A stretch of 64,000 bases of DNA. Origin: Oncomelania hupensis. Its lineage: Eukaryota > Mollusca > Gastropoda > Littorinimorpha > Pomatiopsidae. Shown one piece after another: positions 31,582-42,681 of the stretch. The translations under genes and the position numbers were made by a program. The notes under the pieces are model-generated. The model searched no databases and was not told where the DNA came from. It was given only the letters and a program-made list of their open reading frames with translations. The number at the start of each line of letters is the position of its first letter. Position 1 is the stretch's first letter. Where the stretch lies: the NCBI GenBank assembly GCA_036898135.1, contig JBAHVR010000218.1, forward strand, positions 1 to 64,000, in the 5' to 3' direction.

Positions 31582-34500
31582 ATGGATAACTATGATGATC
31601 TGTTTGAAAAGTTTCTTAAACAAGCTGCTACTCTGGAAGTCGCTGATAAACATAAATATGTTCAAGAATGTTTTGATCGACTTGATAGACAGAGAGAACG
31701 GGAGGCTAAGCAAATGGACAAAGAAACACAAAAAGAAATGGAGCTGGAAGCTAGAAAACTGGAATCCAAGAAACTAGATACACAAAAAGAAATGGAGCTA
31801 GAAGCTAGAAAACTGGAAGCCAAGAAACTAGATACACAAAAAGAAATTGAACTTGAGAGGGAAAAAACAAAGCAGTTAGAACTACAGGCTAATCAGGGTG
31901 CTCATGTTGTTGGTCAAGATCAAGATCATGATCAGACTTATGCGAAGCATCAGTTTAAAGCTAGACCAATTTTTCCAAAACTTCCTATGTTTAGAGAGAA
32001 GACTGATGATATTGACTCATACTTGTTTCGTTTTGAAACAAATGCTAATGCACTTGGCTGGGAAAAGAGTCAATGGGTTGTTTATTTGTCTGCCTTACTT
32101 GAAGGGAATGCTTTGAGTTTGTATCATAGTTTAGCTGCAAATGGACATTGTGATTATGACATTTTGAAAGATAATTTGTTGAAGAAATTCCAATGTACTG
32201 CTGAAGGTTTCAGAGAGAAATTTCGTGCCACCAAACCAGACGCTAATGAACCATTTCAAACTTTTGGCATTGAGCTTAATCGATTGTTTGATCGATGGGT
32301 TGCACTTTCAGGGGTCAAGCGTACTCTAGATGGCATAATTGATTTGGTACTAGGCGAACAATTTCTACAGAGTGTGTCTGCAGATCTTGCCACTTTTATT
32401 CGCGAGAGAGGATTGGTCAGCCTCAATGACATGGTGAATTGTGCCGAAAGTTACCGTCTTGCTCGTCCGGGTAAGAATTTGGCTCGCAAAGCCAGTACTT
32501 CTGCGTTCGCGTCGGTTGGTCAGTTCAATACAGTCGCTGAAACTAATGCCGCTTCGGGTCGTTCGGATTTTCGCGGTGGATACGGTGGTTATCGACGTCA
32601 GGTTGGTTACCGTGGCCGCTGGAACTTTAATCGAAGTGCGCCATCCACTGTTGCAGATTCTCAGCAAGGTCAAAGTCGTGGTGGATTCGGACGTGGCTCG
32701 TCCATGGATTTTGCTAGTAAATGTCAACTTTGCAAAGGCAGTGGCCATTCATCTTTCAAATGTCCACTTAGAAACAATCCGACAAATCCATGCTACATTT
32801 GTGGGTTGGGGGGACATGTTAAGAAAAATTGTCCGTTTGGTTCTTCAGCACTCAAAACAGATACACAAAAGACTCAGGTTGTTTCTGCTGCATTGCCTGT
32901 GGGTCCTGAGGTTGTATGTTCAGTTGCTAGTCCAGCTGTTGGTCATCTACATTTGAAGTTGGGTACAGTGAAGGGTACACCATGTTCTGTACTGCGTGAC
33001 ACAGGTGCTACTATTTGTGGTGTGCGTCAGCGATTGGTGTCATCTCTCGAGTACATCGAAGGACAAGTTCGTTGTAAGACATTTGGAGGTGAGATTACTG
33101 TTTATCCACTTGCCAAACTTGCAGTTTCAACTCCATATTTTTCAGGTCAGTTGGTTTGTGCGGTACTTCCTGACCCAGTTGCTGATTTGATCATTGGGAA
33201 CATTGCTGGTTTGACAGATTCTGTTGTTGGTGCTCAGGTTTCAGTTGAGTTAAGTGTGGCGGCTGTCATTACTCGAGCTCGCACTGCGAAGAAAGATTTT
33301 CCTCATACTCCGTTAGTTGATGTTTCTCAAGACTTTGGTATTTCTCGTCAGGAGTTGATTGATTTTCAGAAATCTGATGCCAGTCTTGCTTCTTGTTTTG
33401 CTTTTGCTCAGTCTGGAGAAAGGAAAGCTGTTGGTTCTGCTATTTATTTTTTCTTTGAGGTTGCAGGTGTTTTGTATCGTTCGTACGAGAAGCCTGGTCA
33501 GATTCTACAGCAGATAGTTGTTCCAGAGAGGTTGCGTGCTGCTGTTTTGGCTACTTCACATGATCAGTTGCTTGCTGCTCATTGTGGTACTCGTCGTACT
33601 TTGACGCGAGTTCTTTCGAAATTTTTTTGGCCTGGAGTGTCAGCGGATACTTCAAGGTACGTTCGTACTTGTGAGGTGTGTCAGAAGTCTAAGTCGAGAG
33701 GAAAGGTTCCGCTAGTACCGTTGGTGGTTGTCCAACGTGTTGCTGAAGTTGAGGTGTGTGTTGACACAGTTGTTTGTGAAGGTGAGATGGTGAAGTGTGA
33801 TGATTTGGTATCAGGCAAGTTTGTTGAGGTTGCCAAGGAAAGGGTTTTTCCTCACGTTGGGTGTTGTTCTGTGGGTTCAGAGTTAGTGAATTCTGCTGTG
33901 GTGTGTGAAGAGACAACAAGACAAGTTTTGGCGTCTGTGGATGTTGTCCAGGATGAGGATGATGATATTTTGCTGCCAACTTTACCTTTGGCATCATCTA
34001 TGACTGATGAGGACATTTCGTCAGTGGTTTTTGATGAGTTGTTGCCTGCGTCAGATCGTCAGGATCTTTTTTCTGTTTTTTCTGATTTTGCTGATATTCT
34101 GACAGCAAAACCGGGTTCTTTTGGAGGAGGTTTGTTTTTGGATGTACACTTGACATCGGATGTTCCAGTTCGTCGAAGGGCTTACGATCTGCCGTTTGCT
34201 TCACGTCAGGTTGTGGAACGAGAAATTCAAACGATGTTGGAACTTGGAGTTATTGAGAAGTCCTGCTCGGCATATTCTTCACCTGTGGTCTTGGTGCAGA
34301 AGAAAGATCATTCGTGCCGGTTCTGCATTGATTATAGGGCACTGAATAAGGTTACTCTTTTTGACGCCGAACCGATTCCAGATGTCACCGAGTTGTACAC
34401 AAGGCTTGCATCCAGTGTGTTTTTCACTCGCATTGACTTAGCCAAGGGATACTGGCAGATTGTCGTCAATCCTGTGGATAGGCATAAGACTGCTTTTGCC

Positions 34501-35436
34501 ACCCACATGGGTCTGTTTCAGTGGGTTAGAATGCCATTTGGATTAGTTTCTGCTCCTGCTGTTTTTGCTCGCATGATGAGGGTGTTGGAACTCCAGGAAG
34601 TTTCAGCTATGAATTTTTTCGATGACATTCTTGTGCACAGTGAAGCTTTCCAACAACATCTGGTGCATGTGAGGGGAGTTCTTCAGAAGCTGAAGCAGTA
34701 CGGTCTTACTGCTCGACCATCGAAGATTGCTGCTGGTTTTCGCAGTCTTGAGTTTCTTGGGCATGTGGTTGGTGAGGGAGTGTTGCGGCCTGAGGGGAAG
34801 AAGATTGAGAAGATTTTGGCCATCCCTACACCTACGACCAAGAAACAGGTCCGTTCGATTCTGGGGCTGTTGGGATTCTGCAGATGCTACATCCCAAATT
34901 TTTCTGCACTGCTTGCACCCATTTCGGATCTTACGAAGGATTCAAAGGTCAGGTCCATTGTGTGGTCAGCTGAATGTGATGAGGCGTTGACTGCGGTGAA
35001 ACGCTTGTTTTCTACTGCACCAGTCTTGCAGTTGCCACGATTGCAGGAACAGTTTGTACTTCGTACAGATGCCAGTTCGTTTGGTGTTGGTGCTGTCTTG
35101 ATGCATGAGATGGAGGGTGTTTTGCATCCGGTCTGTTTCGCCAGCAGGAAGTTGTTGCCCAGGGAAGTGAGGTACAGTACCATTGAGAGAGAGTGTCTTG
35201 CCATTGTATGGGCTGTCTCGAAGTTCTCACGTTTCCTGTGGGGTGTTGCGTTCATCTTGCAGACAGACCACAGACCGCTCACATACATGCAGACATGTAG
35301 ATTCAAGAATACACGAATCATGCGATGGGCTCTGTCTTTGCAAGAGTACAATTTTCATATTGAACCTCTTCCGGGATCTCGCAACATTCTTGCTGATCTT
35401 CTGTCGCGATCTGCTGTTGATCAGTTTGTGCCGTAA
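31582..35436 (+). CDS. Family B gag-pol polyprotein lacking integrase core
   Basis: Single open frame (1,284 codons from the ATG at 31582; open from 31528). Order: Glu/Lys-rich coiled coil with a repeated LDTQKEMELEARKLE unit; SCAN-like capsid (FPKLPMFREKTDDIDSYLFR onward); two CCHC knuckles (CQLCKGSGHSSFKC, CYICGLGGHVKKNC); protease with LRDTGATICG; integrase H2C2 zinc domain (HDQLLAAHCG ... CEVCQKSKSRGK, about 33560-33700). At about 33725 it passes straight to a linker and RT: no DDE core and no GPY/F module. RT has FFDDIL (about 34617) and RNase H has LRTDASSFGVGAVL, ERECLAIVWAV and TDHRPL. Everything but integrase catalysis looks intact. Confidence 0.93.
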   Translation: MDNYDDLFEKFLKQAATLEVADKHKYVQECFDRLDRQREREAKQMDKETQKEMELEARKLESKKLDTQKEMELEARKLEAKKLDTQKEIELEREKTKQLELQANQGAHVVGQDQDHDQTYAKHQFKARPIFPKLPMFREKTDDIDSYLFRFETNANALGWEKSQWVVYLSALLEGNALSLYHSLAANGHCDYDILKDNLLKKFQCTAEGFREKFRATKPDANEPFQTFGIELNRLFDRWVALSGVKRTLDGIIDLVLGEQFLQSVSADLATFIRERGLVSLNDMVNCAESYRLARPGKNLARKASTSAFASVGQFNTVAETNAASGRSDFRGGYGGYRRQVGYRGRWNFNRSAPSTVADSQQGQSRGGFGRGSSMDFASKCQLCKGSGHSSFKCPLRNNPTNPCYICGLGGHVKKNCPFGSSALKTDTQKTQVVSAALPVGPEVVCSVASPAVGHLHLKLGTVKGTPCSVLRDTGATICGVRQRLVSSLEYIEGQVRCKTFGGEITVYPLAKLAVSTPYFSGQLVCAVLPDPVADLIIGNIAGLTDSVVGAQVSVELSVAAVITRARTAKKDFPHTPLVDVSQDFGISRQELIDFQKSDASLASCFAFAQSGERKAVGSAIYFFFEVAGVLYRSYEKPGQILQQIVVPERLRAAVLATSHDQLLAAHCGTRRTLTRVLSKFFWPGVSADTSRYVRTCEVCQKSKSRGKVPLVPLVVVQRVAEVEVCVDTVVCEGEMVKCDDLVSGKFVEVAKERVFPHVGCCSVGSELVNSAVVCEETTRQVLASVDVVQDEDDDILLPTLPLASSMTDEDISSVVFDELLPASDRQDLFSVFSDFADILTAKPGSFGGGLFLDVHLTSDVPVRRRAYDLPFASRQVVEREIQTMLELGVIEKSCSAYSSPVVLVQKKDHSCRFCIDYRALNKVTLFDAEPIPDVTELYTRLASSVFFTRIDLAKGYWQIVVNPVDRHKTAFATHMGLFQWVRMPFGLVSAPAVFARMMRVLELQEVSAMNFFDDILVHSEAFQQHLVHVRGVLQKLKQYGLTARPSKIAAGFRSLEFLGHVVGEGVLRPEGKKIEKILAIPTPTTKKQVRSILGLLGFCRCYIPNFSALLAPISDLTKDSKVRSIVWSAECDEALTAVKRLFSTAPVLQLPRLQEQFVLRTDASSFGVGAVLMHEMEGVLHPVCFASRKLLPREVRYSTIERECLAIVWAVSKFSRFLWGVAFILQTDHRPLTYMQTCRFKNTRIMRWALSLQEYNFHIEPLPGSRNILADLLSRSAVDQFVP

Positions 35437-35518
35437 ATTTTGCGGAAGAACTTCTTTTCTTAGAAAAGACTGCTGCTTTTCAAAAAGAAACCTCGGTCGG
35501 TCTCTTTTTTTCGTAGAG

Positions 35519-35539
35519 GGGGGGGGGGGGGGGGGGTAG
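35519..35539 (+). promoter_or_regulatory. Polypurine tract, family B
   Basis: Unbroken run of about 19 G then tag, directly before the 3' LTR. Primes plus-strand synthesis in LTR elements. Confidence 0.75.
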
Positions 35540-36882
35540 TGTAGAGAACGGGATTTTTCCGGTTTTTTTATAATTCGATTATTGTACGGTGTTTTTGATT
35601 GGCTATGATTCGGGAGCCAATGATATGAAGGTTTGAATTAATCAAAGTTTGAATTAGAGGGAAAATTGTTCACTCACTCAGAAATTCTGTGTCGGCTGGT
35701 GTGCCGTGGAGCAGTGTGTGTGTAGGCCATGAAAAAGGAAAAAAAAGATTAAAAAAAAGAAAGTAAATTGAAAAAGAAACTAAAGGAGGTAGAAAGCGTG
35801 AGAGCCTATCAAGGTGAATAAGTTCTACGGTCTTTCTCTCTGGAAGTGGATGCTTATTTTGTGCTGTAAAGAATACAGGTATTTACAAGGTTTTTCATGA
35901 TTGTACAATGGGGATAAGTATATTTTTGTATTGAAAGGTAGTGAGCTGTTGTCCACTGAGATGGAATGTTGAATTTTCATTGATGTAATAATATTATTAA
36001 TTACGTGGGGCGATAGTTGTAGCGTAGTAGATAATGAAGTATGAATGAAATGCGTGAGCTTGTTTAATAGTAATTTTCATTCATGAACTGATTACCTGGA
36101 TGTGAATAATGATAGTGGAGGAAGGACAGTGGTGATCGTATACGAAACAGAATGGAACGAAGCGAGGAACAAAGGGAGATGAGCAAAGGATGAAACTAAA
36201 GAAGAATATATAGGGTATCCGAGTCAAAGAATTGACATTTGTATATATGTATGTCGTATAGCGGCCTACTGGAGGCTTACTTGGGGCGAGAGGCCTACTC
36301 AGGAGCGGCTGTGGCTCCGTGCTGTCCAGGTGGGGACAGGAGAGAAATCGAAGGCATCGTGTGGGACATCGGAGAGGGTCAGACCTTCGCTTCACCAAAG
36401 TCTACGTTATCTACTTCGGGTGGACTGGAGGTCACGATCGCTCCTCCACCCGTCGACGTTCGTTCGAGTGAATCATCTCTGGCATCTAGTGCCAGCTCGT
36501 GTGGAAACGGCCTGTAAAGGTACTGTGATTGTTTGTGCTTAATGTGGTGGTCAGGACAAGTGATTGCCTGACGGCGTTTATCCAGGCTCGGTCGCTCTAG
36601 TGCGGCATTGTCAAACCAGTGTGGGATTGGTGTATAAAGTGAAACGTGTTAGATTAATTGTATGAAAGGATTGGAGTGAAAGTTGATATAAAAAGTGCTG
36701 ATTATTTATATAAATTTTGAGAACGTGGAACGGATATCTGGTGTTGGTGTTTGTTTGTGTTGAGAAGAGTCCGTACGTTTGTGGGTGTGGTAGTTAACAG
36801 GGAGAACGTGCACGCACACATAATTCTTTAGGAGTCATATATATATATATATTGCATCTACACTAAATATCCATTCATTACA
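35540..36882 (+). repeat. Family B 3' LTR (1,343 bp)
   Basis: Same termini as the 5' LTR; four bases longer, partly because of a longer (AT)n near its end. Confidence 0.94.
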
Positions 36883-36887
36883 GTCTG

Positions 36888-37820
36888 TTTATTATCCATT
36901 AGGACCAGATGATTTTAATACTGAATGGTTACAGTCAATTGATATCAATGAAAATTGTATTATAGTTGGTGATTTCAATGCTCATTCAACACTTTGGGAT
37001 AAAGGATGTAATTATAATACAAATAATCGTTTTATTGAAAATATAATTACTTCTGGTCTTATATTGTTAAATGATGGTAGAATAACACGGATTCCTGACA
37101 TAGCAACACACCAACCTTCTGCCATTGATCTAACGTTTGTATCGCCTGATTTGGCAATAGACAGTATATGGGAAGTGGACTCTGATTCCTTAGGTAGTGA
37201 CCATCTACCAGTTTTAACTGTAATAAATGAAAAGCCAGAGGTACAAATAGAAGATGATATTATACCAAAATATATTTATACTCGTGCAGATTGGAATCTG
37301 TATCAAATGCATTTATTGAACTCTGAAGATGACTTTCTACAAAATGAAGATATCAATGCAATTTATACAGGTTTTACAAAAACAATATTGTCTGCAGCTA
37401 ATAAGTCTATACCTATTAAGAGAAATTCTGTAAAGAAAAAACACAGTGGTAATATTTGATGGAATCAAGCATGTGCAGATGCAGTTAAGGAAAAAAAGTA
37501 TACATTTAAGAATTGGATAAAATGTAGATCTGTTTCCGCACATAGGCACATGAAATGTGCAAAAATTAATTGTAATAAAATTATAGCATCAGCAAAGAAA
37601 CAATATTGGGAAGATTTTTGTAAACAAGAAATATCAAATACATGTAATGTTAATACTGTTTGGAAAAAAGTAAAAGAAATGAAAAATGGCTTTCAGCTTC
37701 CTAAGTGTCCCATAAAAATAACTAACAATTTTCTTCTCCAAAGGAGAAATCTGAAGAATTTGGAAAACTTTTTGCAAATGCAAAACAATATATATAAGAC
37801 GGCATTTTTCCAAGAGCTCA
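36888..37820 (+). pseudogene. LINE B ORF2, endonuclease C-terminus, broken
   Basis: Resumes VYYPLGPDDF, then VGDFNAHSTLWD (about 36970), AIDLTFVSPD and the catalytic GSDHLPVL (about 37195). Two lesions follow: TGA at 37457-37459 in NI[stop]WN, most simply a Trp codon changed to stop, and a frameshift near 37732, after which SPKEKSEEFGKLFANAK is readable. Homology ends near 37815; no RT is present. Confidence 0.82.
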
Positions 37821-37891
37821 ACGAGTTTTTGTACTGAATTCCATCTTCTACAGGGAACCATTGCGCGGTGACTTTGAATTCTGCTTTTTCT

Positions 37892-38183
37892 TCATTTGCG
37901 TTTGAGCGCAGGGTACGGGCTCATAGGAACTCCGACGGCAGACATCTGCATTGTCTCGTAGGGACCTCTGGGACAAGTGTAGCCGTCATCATCATTGCCG
38001 TTGCTGTCATCGAGGGTTATTTCGTAAACTGAACTTTCTGTGGCTCCTATGCAGGCACCGACGCCAGTGGGTGTGTTCAGAACAGGAGTGAGATAATCAG
38101 CGGGTCTGGCATCAGGATCCGGTCGTGGATTGCCGCTTGAATCAGGTTCCATTCGCAAGTATCCAAACTCGTCCTCGTCAGAC
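37892..38183 (-). CDS. Putative host gene C, last exon: cytoplasmic tail
   Basis: Terminal exon after acceptor ttttcaccacag; 96 residues to a TGA at 37892. Begins SDEDEFGYLRMEPDSSG and ends PYPALKRK. Contains tyrosines in signalling-type contexts: YLRM and YETM (both YxxM, the PI3-kinase p85 SH2 consensus), DYLTPV and VYEITL. Pro- and Asp-rich, so likely disordered. Entry in phase 2 matches the exon at 42060-42132. With the membrane-spanning exon upstream this is the cytoplasmic end of a receptor-like protein without kinase domain. Family unknown. Confidence 0.65.
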
Positions 38184-38629
38184 CTGTGGTGAAAAGACGT
38201 GGTGTTACTATCTCTGTCTACAAAAGGTTGGGTTTATTACCACCCTCTATTATGTGGCAAATGCTTTTGAGGTAATACAAATTGTACTATAATGTAATGT
38301 ATTGTACTGTATTGTATTGTGAAAGGCACTGACATTGGTTGACTCCCTTCCCTCTCCCACAATTTCCTGAATGTGTAGTGAGACTGAACAGTTTCATCAA
38401 TGTATGTGGAAATTCGTATCTTGCCGATGTGAGCACGTACACATGGTGACGTTTAAAAAAAAAAAAAACTTCTCCATAACGTCATTCGAACCCATGATTA
38501 ATTGCCGCGCTCAACAGAAGGACCAATGCCGCATTTGGCTATGGTGGAGGGAGAGGGAAGGGAAGGGCGTGTGTGACGCGTCTTGACGTCATTGGCGAGG
38601 TATATGAGGATAGACGCGATGTGGATTCG
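38184..38629. other. Intron of putative gene C
   Basis: Low-complexity (TGTAT)n-like stretch at 38283-38325 and a poly-A run at 38455-38467. No other feature seen. Confidence 0.5.
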
Positions 38630-38705
38630 TTAGTTAGTTAGCCATTTATTATAGGGTCCAGCGGACTGCAAAGAGCCGAATCATGACCACCGCGATATAA
38701 GAGCG
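38630..38705 (-). repeat. Short retroposon 3' end, copy 3
   Basis: tagggtccagcggactgcaa followed by agagccgaatcatgaccacc, preceded by ttagttagttag, as at 3264-3345. Confidence 0.6.
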
Positions 38706-39104
38706 TATCGCGCTTCACACGACGTAGAATTGTCCGCGATGTAGGGAAGAAAATTGCTACGTCGTGTGATGTGCTATATGACGCGACTGTTGACCTATCT
38801 ACCGTTTGGCTGTTTAATGGCCACTCTTTGAGACCATTACAATGATCTCCGGCATACTTATCTCATTGTCTCTAATCTTAAGGTGTGCTATGTAAAGGAT
38901 AAAGTAATACAATATTATAATGCAATACAATATTCTACGTATGGTTCATGTACGGTTTAGGATAACCCAAATTAAAATCAGCCGAACCATAGAGGCTATT
39001 TATGCAGACAATACAATGCAATAGAATACAATATAATACAGTAAGTCCTCGGGTTACGCCGGTCTCGACTTACGTTGTTTTGTGGTTACGACGCTCCTCC
39101 CCAT

Positions 39105-40641
39105 AAAAATATTGACGAAGTTAAAAAAGTCATTCTCAACATGCCCAAGAAATCCTGCTCTCTCGACCCTCTGCCCTACAAGTTTTTATTTGAATGTCTT
39201 GATGATCTCTTGCCTGTCATCACCTCCATCATGAACTCTTCACTCCAGTCTGGTTCTGTTCCTCCTTCGTTCAAACATGCTCTCATCATTCCTCTTCTGA
39301 AAAAAGGTACTCTCGATCCCGAAATACTGAAAAACAACCGACCTGTCTCCAACCTTCCGTTCCTCTCTAAAGTTCTTGAACGAATCGTTCTCTCTCAACT
39401 CCTTTCTCATGTCCAGACCCACAACCTGCTCGAGCCGTTTCAGTCAGCCTACAAAAAGAGCCACAGCACTGAGACCGCTTTGCTGCGTGTAGTAAACGAT
39501 CTGCTCATGGCGGCTAACCGAGGCCGGGTGTCCATTTTGACGCTGCTGGATTTATCCGCAGCCTTCGACACTATAGACCATGACATTCTTTGTGCACGAC
39601 TCCAGTCGGTGTTTGGCTGCACTGGGACGGCTCTGGCTTGGTTCCGTTCATACTTTCCGACCGCACTCAATCTGCTCTTGTCAATGGCACTCAGTTTTCT
39701 TCTTTTCCTCTGAGATTTGGAGTTTCACATGGTTCTGTTCTTGGTCCTATCCTCTTCACCATGTACACTCAACCTCTCAGCTCAATCATCAAAACTTTCG
39801 ATCATCTGTACCATTTCTTTGCTGATGACTCTCAAATTCACAACTCCGCTCCTCCAGCCGACATCCCCAGCCTTGCTGTCGCAGACTGGATGGCAGAAAA
39901 CAAGCTGAAGATGAGTGATGATAAAACTGAAGTCATCGCCATTGGTACCAACAGCAAGCTTCGCCAGCTCTCGACACACTCTCTGCAAGTCAATGATCAC
40001 TCTATCCCTTTCTCAACTTCTGCTCGAAATCTGGGTGTACATCTAGATGAGAGTCTGTCCATGGAATCTCACATCAACAATCTCTGCAAATCTCTGAATT
40101 TCCATCTTCGCCGTTTCAGCAAAATCCGCCAATATCTTTCTGTTGATTCTGCCAACAAGCTTGTCGTCTCCTCCATCCTTTCTCGGCTTGACTATTGCAA
40201 CTCTCTCTTGGCTGGTCTTCCTAACAACAAACTTCAAAAACATCAGCGCATTCAGAACCATGCCATGCCGCTCGGCTGGTGCTCCAACAATCCCGACGCG
40301 CTAGCGCCATTTCCGCTCTGACTGCTCTTCACTGGCTGCCAGTGAAAGCCAGAGTTGACTACAAAGTTGCCTCTCTTTGCTATCAGTCTCTTCATGACAA
40401 ACATTTTCCTGTCTACCTCTCTGAACTTCTCAACCCTTACAAGCCAACCCGCACTCTTCGCTCTCAAGACGCTTCTCTTCTGACAGTTCCTCGCTTCTCT
40501 CTTGAAACATTTGGCACGAGAGCCTTTTCCGTCTATGCTCCTACCCTGTGGAACAAACTCCCATGCAGCCTTCGCCAATCTCCATCTCTTGACTCTTTCA
40601 AAGCCCAAATGAAAACCTATCTCTTCCGCTTACACATGTAG
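39105..40641 (+). pseudogene. CR1/L2-type reverse transcriptase, frameshifted
   Basis: Three overlapping frames (39075-39713, 39590-40321, 40279-40641) together give RT: SLDPLPYKFLFECLDDLLP, PLLKKGTLDPEILKNNRPVS, STETALLRVVNDLL, LDLSAAFDTIDH (about 39545), GVSHGSVLGPILF, the catalytic FADD (about 39820), and a C-terminal domain ending GTRAFSVYAPTLWNKLP ... KTYLFRLHM. Two frameshifts (near 39650-39700 and 40270) make it inactive. The 3' end is intact. Confidence 0.85.
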
Positions 40642-40684
40642 AACATCCTCCCTTGCGGACACCCTGTCGCGCTGACATCTGAAA

Positions 40685-41163
<479 letters not shown>

Positions 41164-42059
41164 GTGAATCACAAATATGTTTTCTTTTTTAAACCAGATT
41201 AATGCCATTACACAAGCTTTTATTCTCTTCATCAGGCCTGTCATATGTTGTAACGATGTTTAGTTATTCAACGATTATTCCACTTTTAAACTGCTGTATT
41301 TCACCACCATTTACACTTTACATCTTAGATGAGGCATTGTTGATCCGCCTCTTTTGGTATTAACGTCCCTCTCTTAATTTTTTTCTTTGAAATTACTCAG
41401 TTATTTTATAAGTTGATTGATTGATTGATTAACTGATTTTATGTTGTTTTTTTTTGGTTTGTTACCTTCACTAGGTTTACATGTTGTCTTGTTTTTAAAT
41501 GTACAATAGATTTATTATGCGTGTGTATCTGTGTGTGGCTGCGTGTGATCAAGCGCTTTGTGAAGCATTTTATGTTTGAATTGCGCTATACAAAATAAAT
41601 TATTATTATTAAATAATATTACGCGTCGTTCCGTCTTACGAGGTTTAGCGTCGTAAGCGACGTAAACAAACGGGAGCTAGTTTCGGGCGAGCGGCGGAAG
41701 AATACGCTTTGTTGTGGTTATACGGCGGGGAAGACGGCGTCGTTTCCTACGCTGGCGTCGCTTCATACGCTCAGTCACTGCACATACGCCATTTTGGTTT
41801 TTAACGCCGTCTATCTCTTTCACGTGTTTTATCGTATGTCATTAACAGTTACAGTACAGCATATAGCACTGTACGTACAGTACGTTTTTTTTTTTTTTTA
41901 TTTTATGTTACGACTTAGCCTACGTTTCGACTTACGATGAAATCGAGTTACGACGCGTACAACGAACGGATCAACGTCGTAACTCGAGGACCCCCTGTAC
42001 AAAGCATTATAATGCAAGACGACTACAATACAATACATTACAATACAAAATATACACAC

Positions 42060-42132
42060 CTATGCTGTTGTCTGTTAGGGGAAAGTAAAGGCAGTGGTGC
42101 TGGAGGCGACTGCTCAGATCGCTTTTCTCGGC
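42060..42132 (-). CDS. Putative host gene C, juxtamembrane exon
   Basis: 73-nt exon between acceptor ctgtaatcaaacag and donor gtgtgt. It is the only stretch that repairs the phase difference between the membrane exon (exit phase 1) and the last exon (entry phase 2), and it is open in exactly that frame: a basic start CREKRSEQS, then a Pro/Leu-rich segment (PPAPLPLLSP). A basic segment right after a membrane helix fits the positive-inside rule. Confidence 0.55.
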
Positions 42133-42165
42133 CTGTTTGATTACAGACAATGAAGATTATTATCG

Positions 42166-42258
42166 ACGAGGATGATGATGCTGACGATGATGATGATAAT
42201 GATGATGATGATAATAATAATGATGATGATGATGGTGATGATGATGTTACAGATGATA

Positions 42259-42322
<64 letters not shown>
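42166..42322. repeat. (GAT)n microsatellite
   Basis: About 45 GAT units with several variants, in the intron of putative gene C. Confidence 0.97.
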
Positions 42323-42384
42323 CGAAGGGCGATTTACAATATATATTTGTCAATATCTCTGACAACGAAAGAGTAAAGTCTTAC

Positions 42385-42525
42385 ATTTAAGTTTGAAGAC
42401 AACAATGACAAGGGCGATGCTGATGGCGACGGCGGTACTTGCCACAACGGCCAAAATCACTACAACCATTCGAAGTCCTTGCTCTGTTAACGTAGCTGCT
42501 TCTTCGGATGACGTAGTTGCTTCTC
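42385..42525 (-). CDS. Putative host gene C, transmembrane exon
   Basis: 141-nt exon between acceptor tcattccaccag and donor gtaaga, phase 1 to phase 1. Encodes a Thr/Ser/Glu-rich stem (EATTSSEEAATLTEQG) and one strong hydrophobic helix, VVVILAVVASTAVAISIALV, followed by FKLK. A classic single-pass type I membrane segment. Neighbouring exons give an extracellular part upstream and a tyrosine-rich tail downstream. Confidence 0.7.
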
Positions 42526-42681
42526 CTGGTGGAATGATTTAAACAACACAGTTTTTTTTTTTAAATTCTTAAAGGCCTACCCTAGACGTCGGCGATATTT
42601 GGTTAAATAAAAGTGTTTGAGTTACATAATCAAAGAGTAGTTATTTTGTTTTCGTTAATTACCCGTACGATTTTTAATTTC

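Larger units (their letters stand above)
28939..36882 (+). mobile_element. Ty3/Gypsy element, family B (Gmr1-like), young
   Basis: Complete LTR element: 5' LTR 28939-30277, primer site, one gag-pol frame, poly-G polypurine tract, 3' LTR 35540-36882. Flanking 5-mers are GTCAG and GTCTG; reading the interrupted LINE ORF shows that they are a target-site duplication with one substitution. The LTRs differ by only a handful of bases over 1.34 kb, so insertion is recent. The integrase catalytic core is missing from the otherwise open frame. Confidence 0.93.
26356..37820 (+). mobile_element. LINE B, interrupted by a Gypsy element and 3'-truncated
   Basis: ORF1 (26356-28486, one amber codon and one frameshift), an intergenic gap carrying a 62-bp retroposon, then ORF2 starting at 28599 with endonuclease, interrupted at 28938 by a 7.9-kb LTR element and resuming at 36888 in the same frame. 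It breaks off near 37820, before RT, next to the last exon of putative host gene C. Loss of the 3' part is unusual for a LINE and points to a later deletion. Boundaries at both ends are approximate. Confidence 0.75.
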
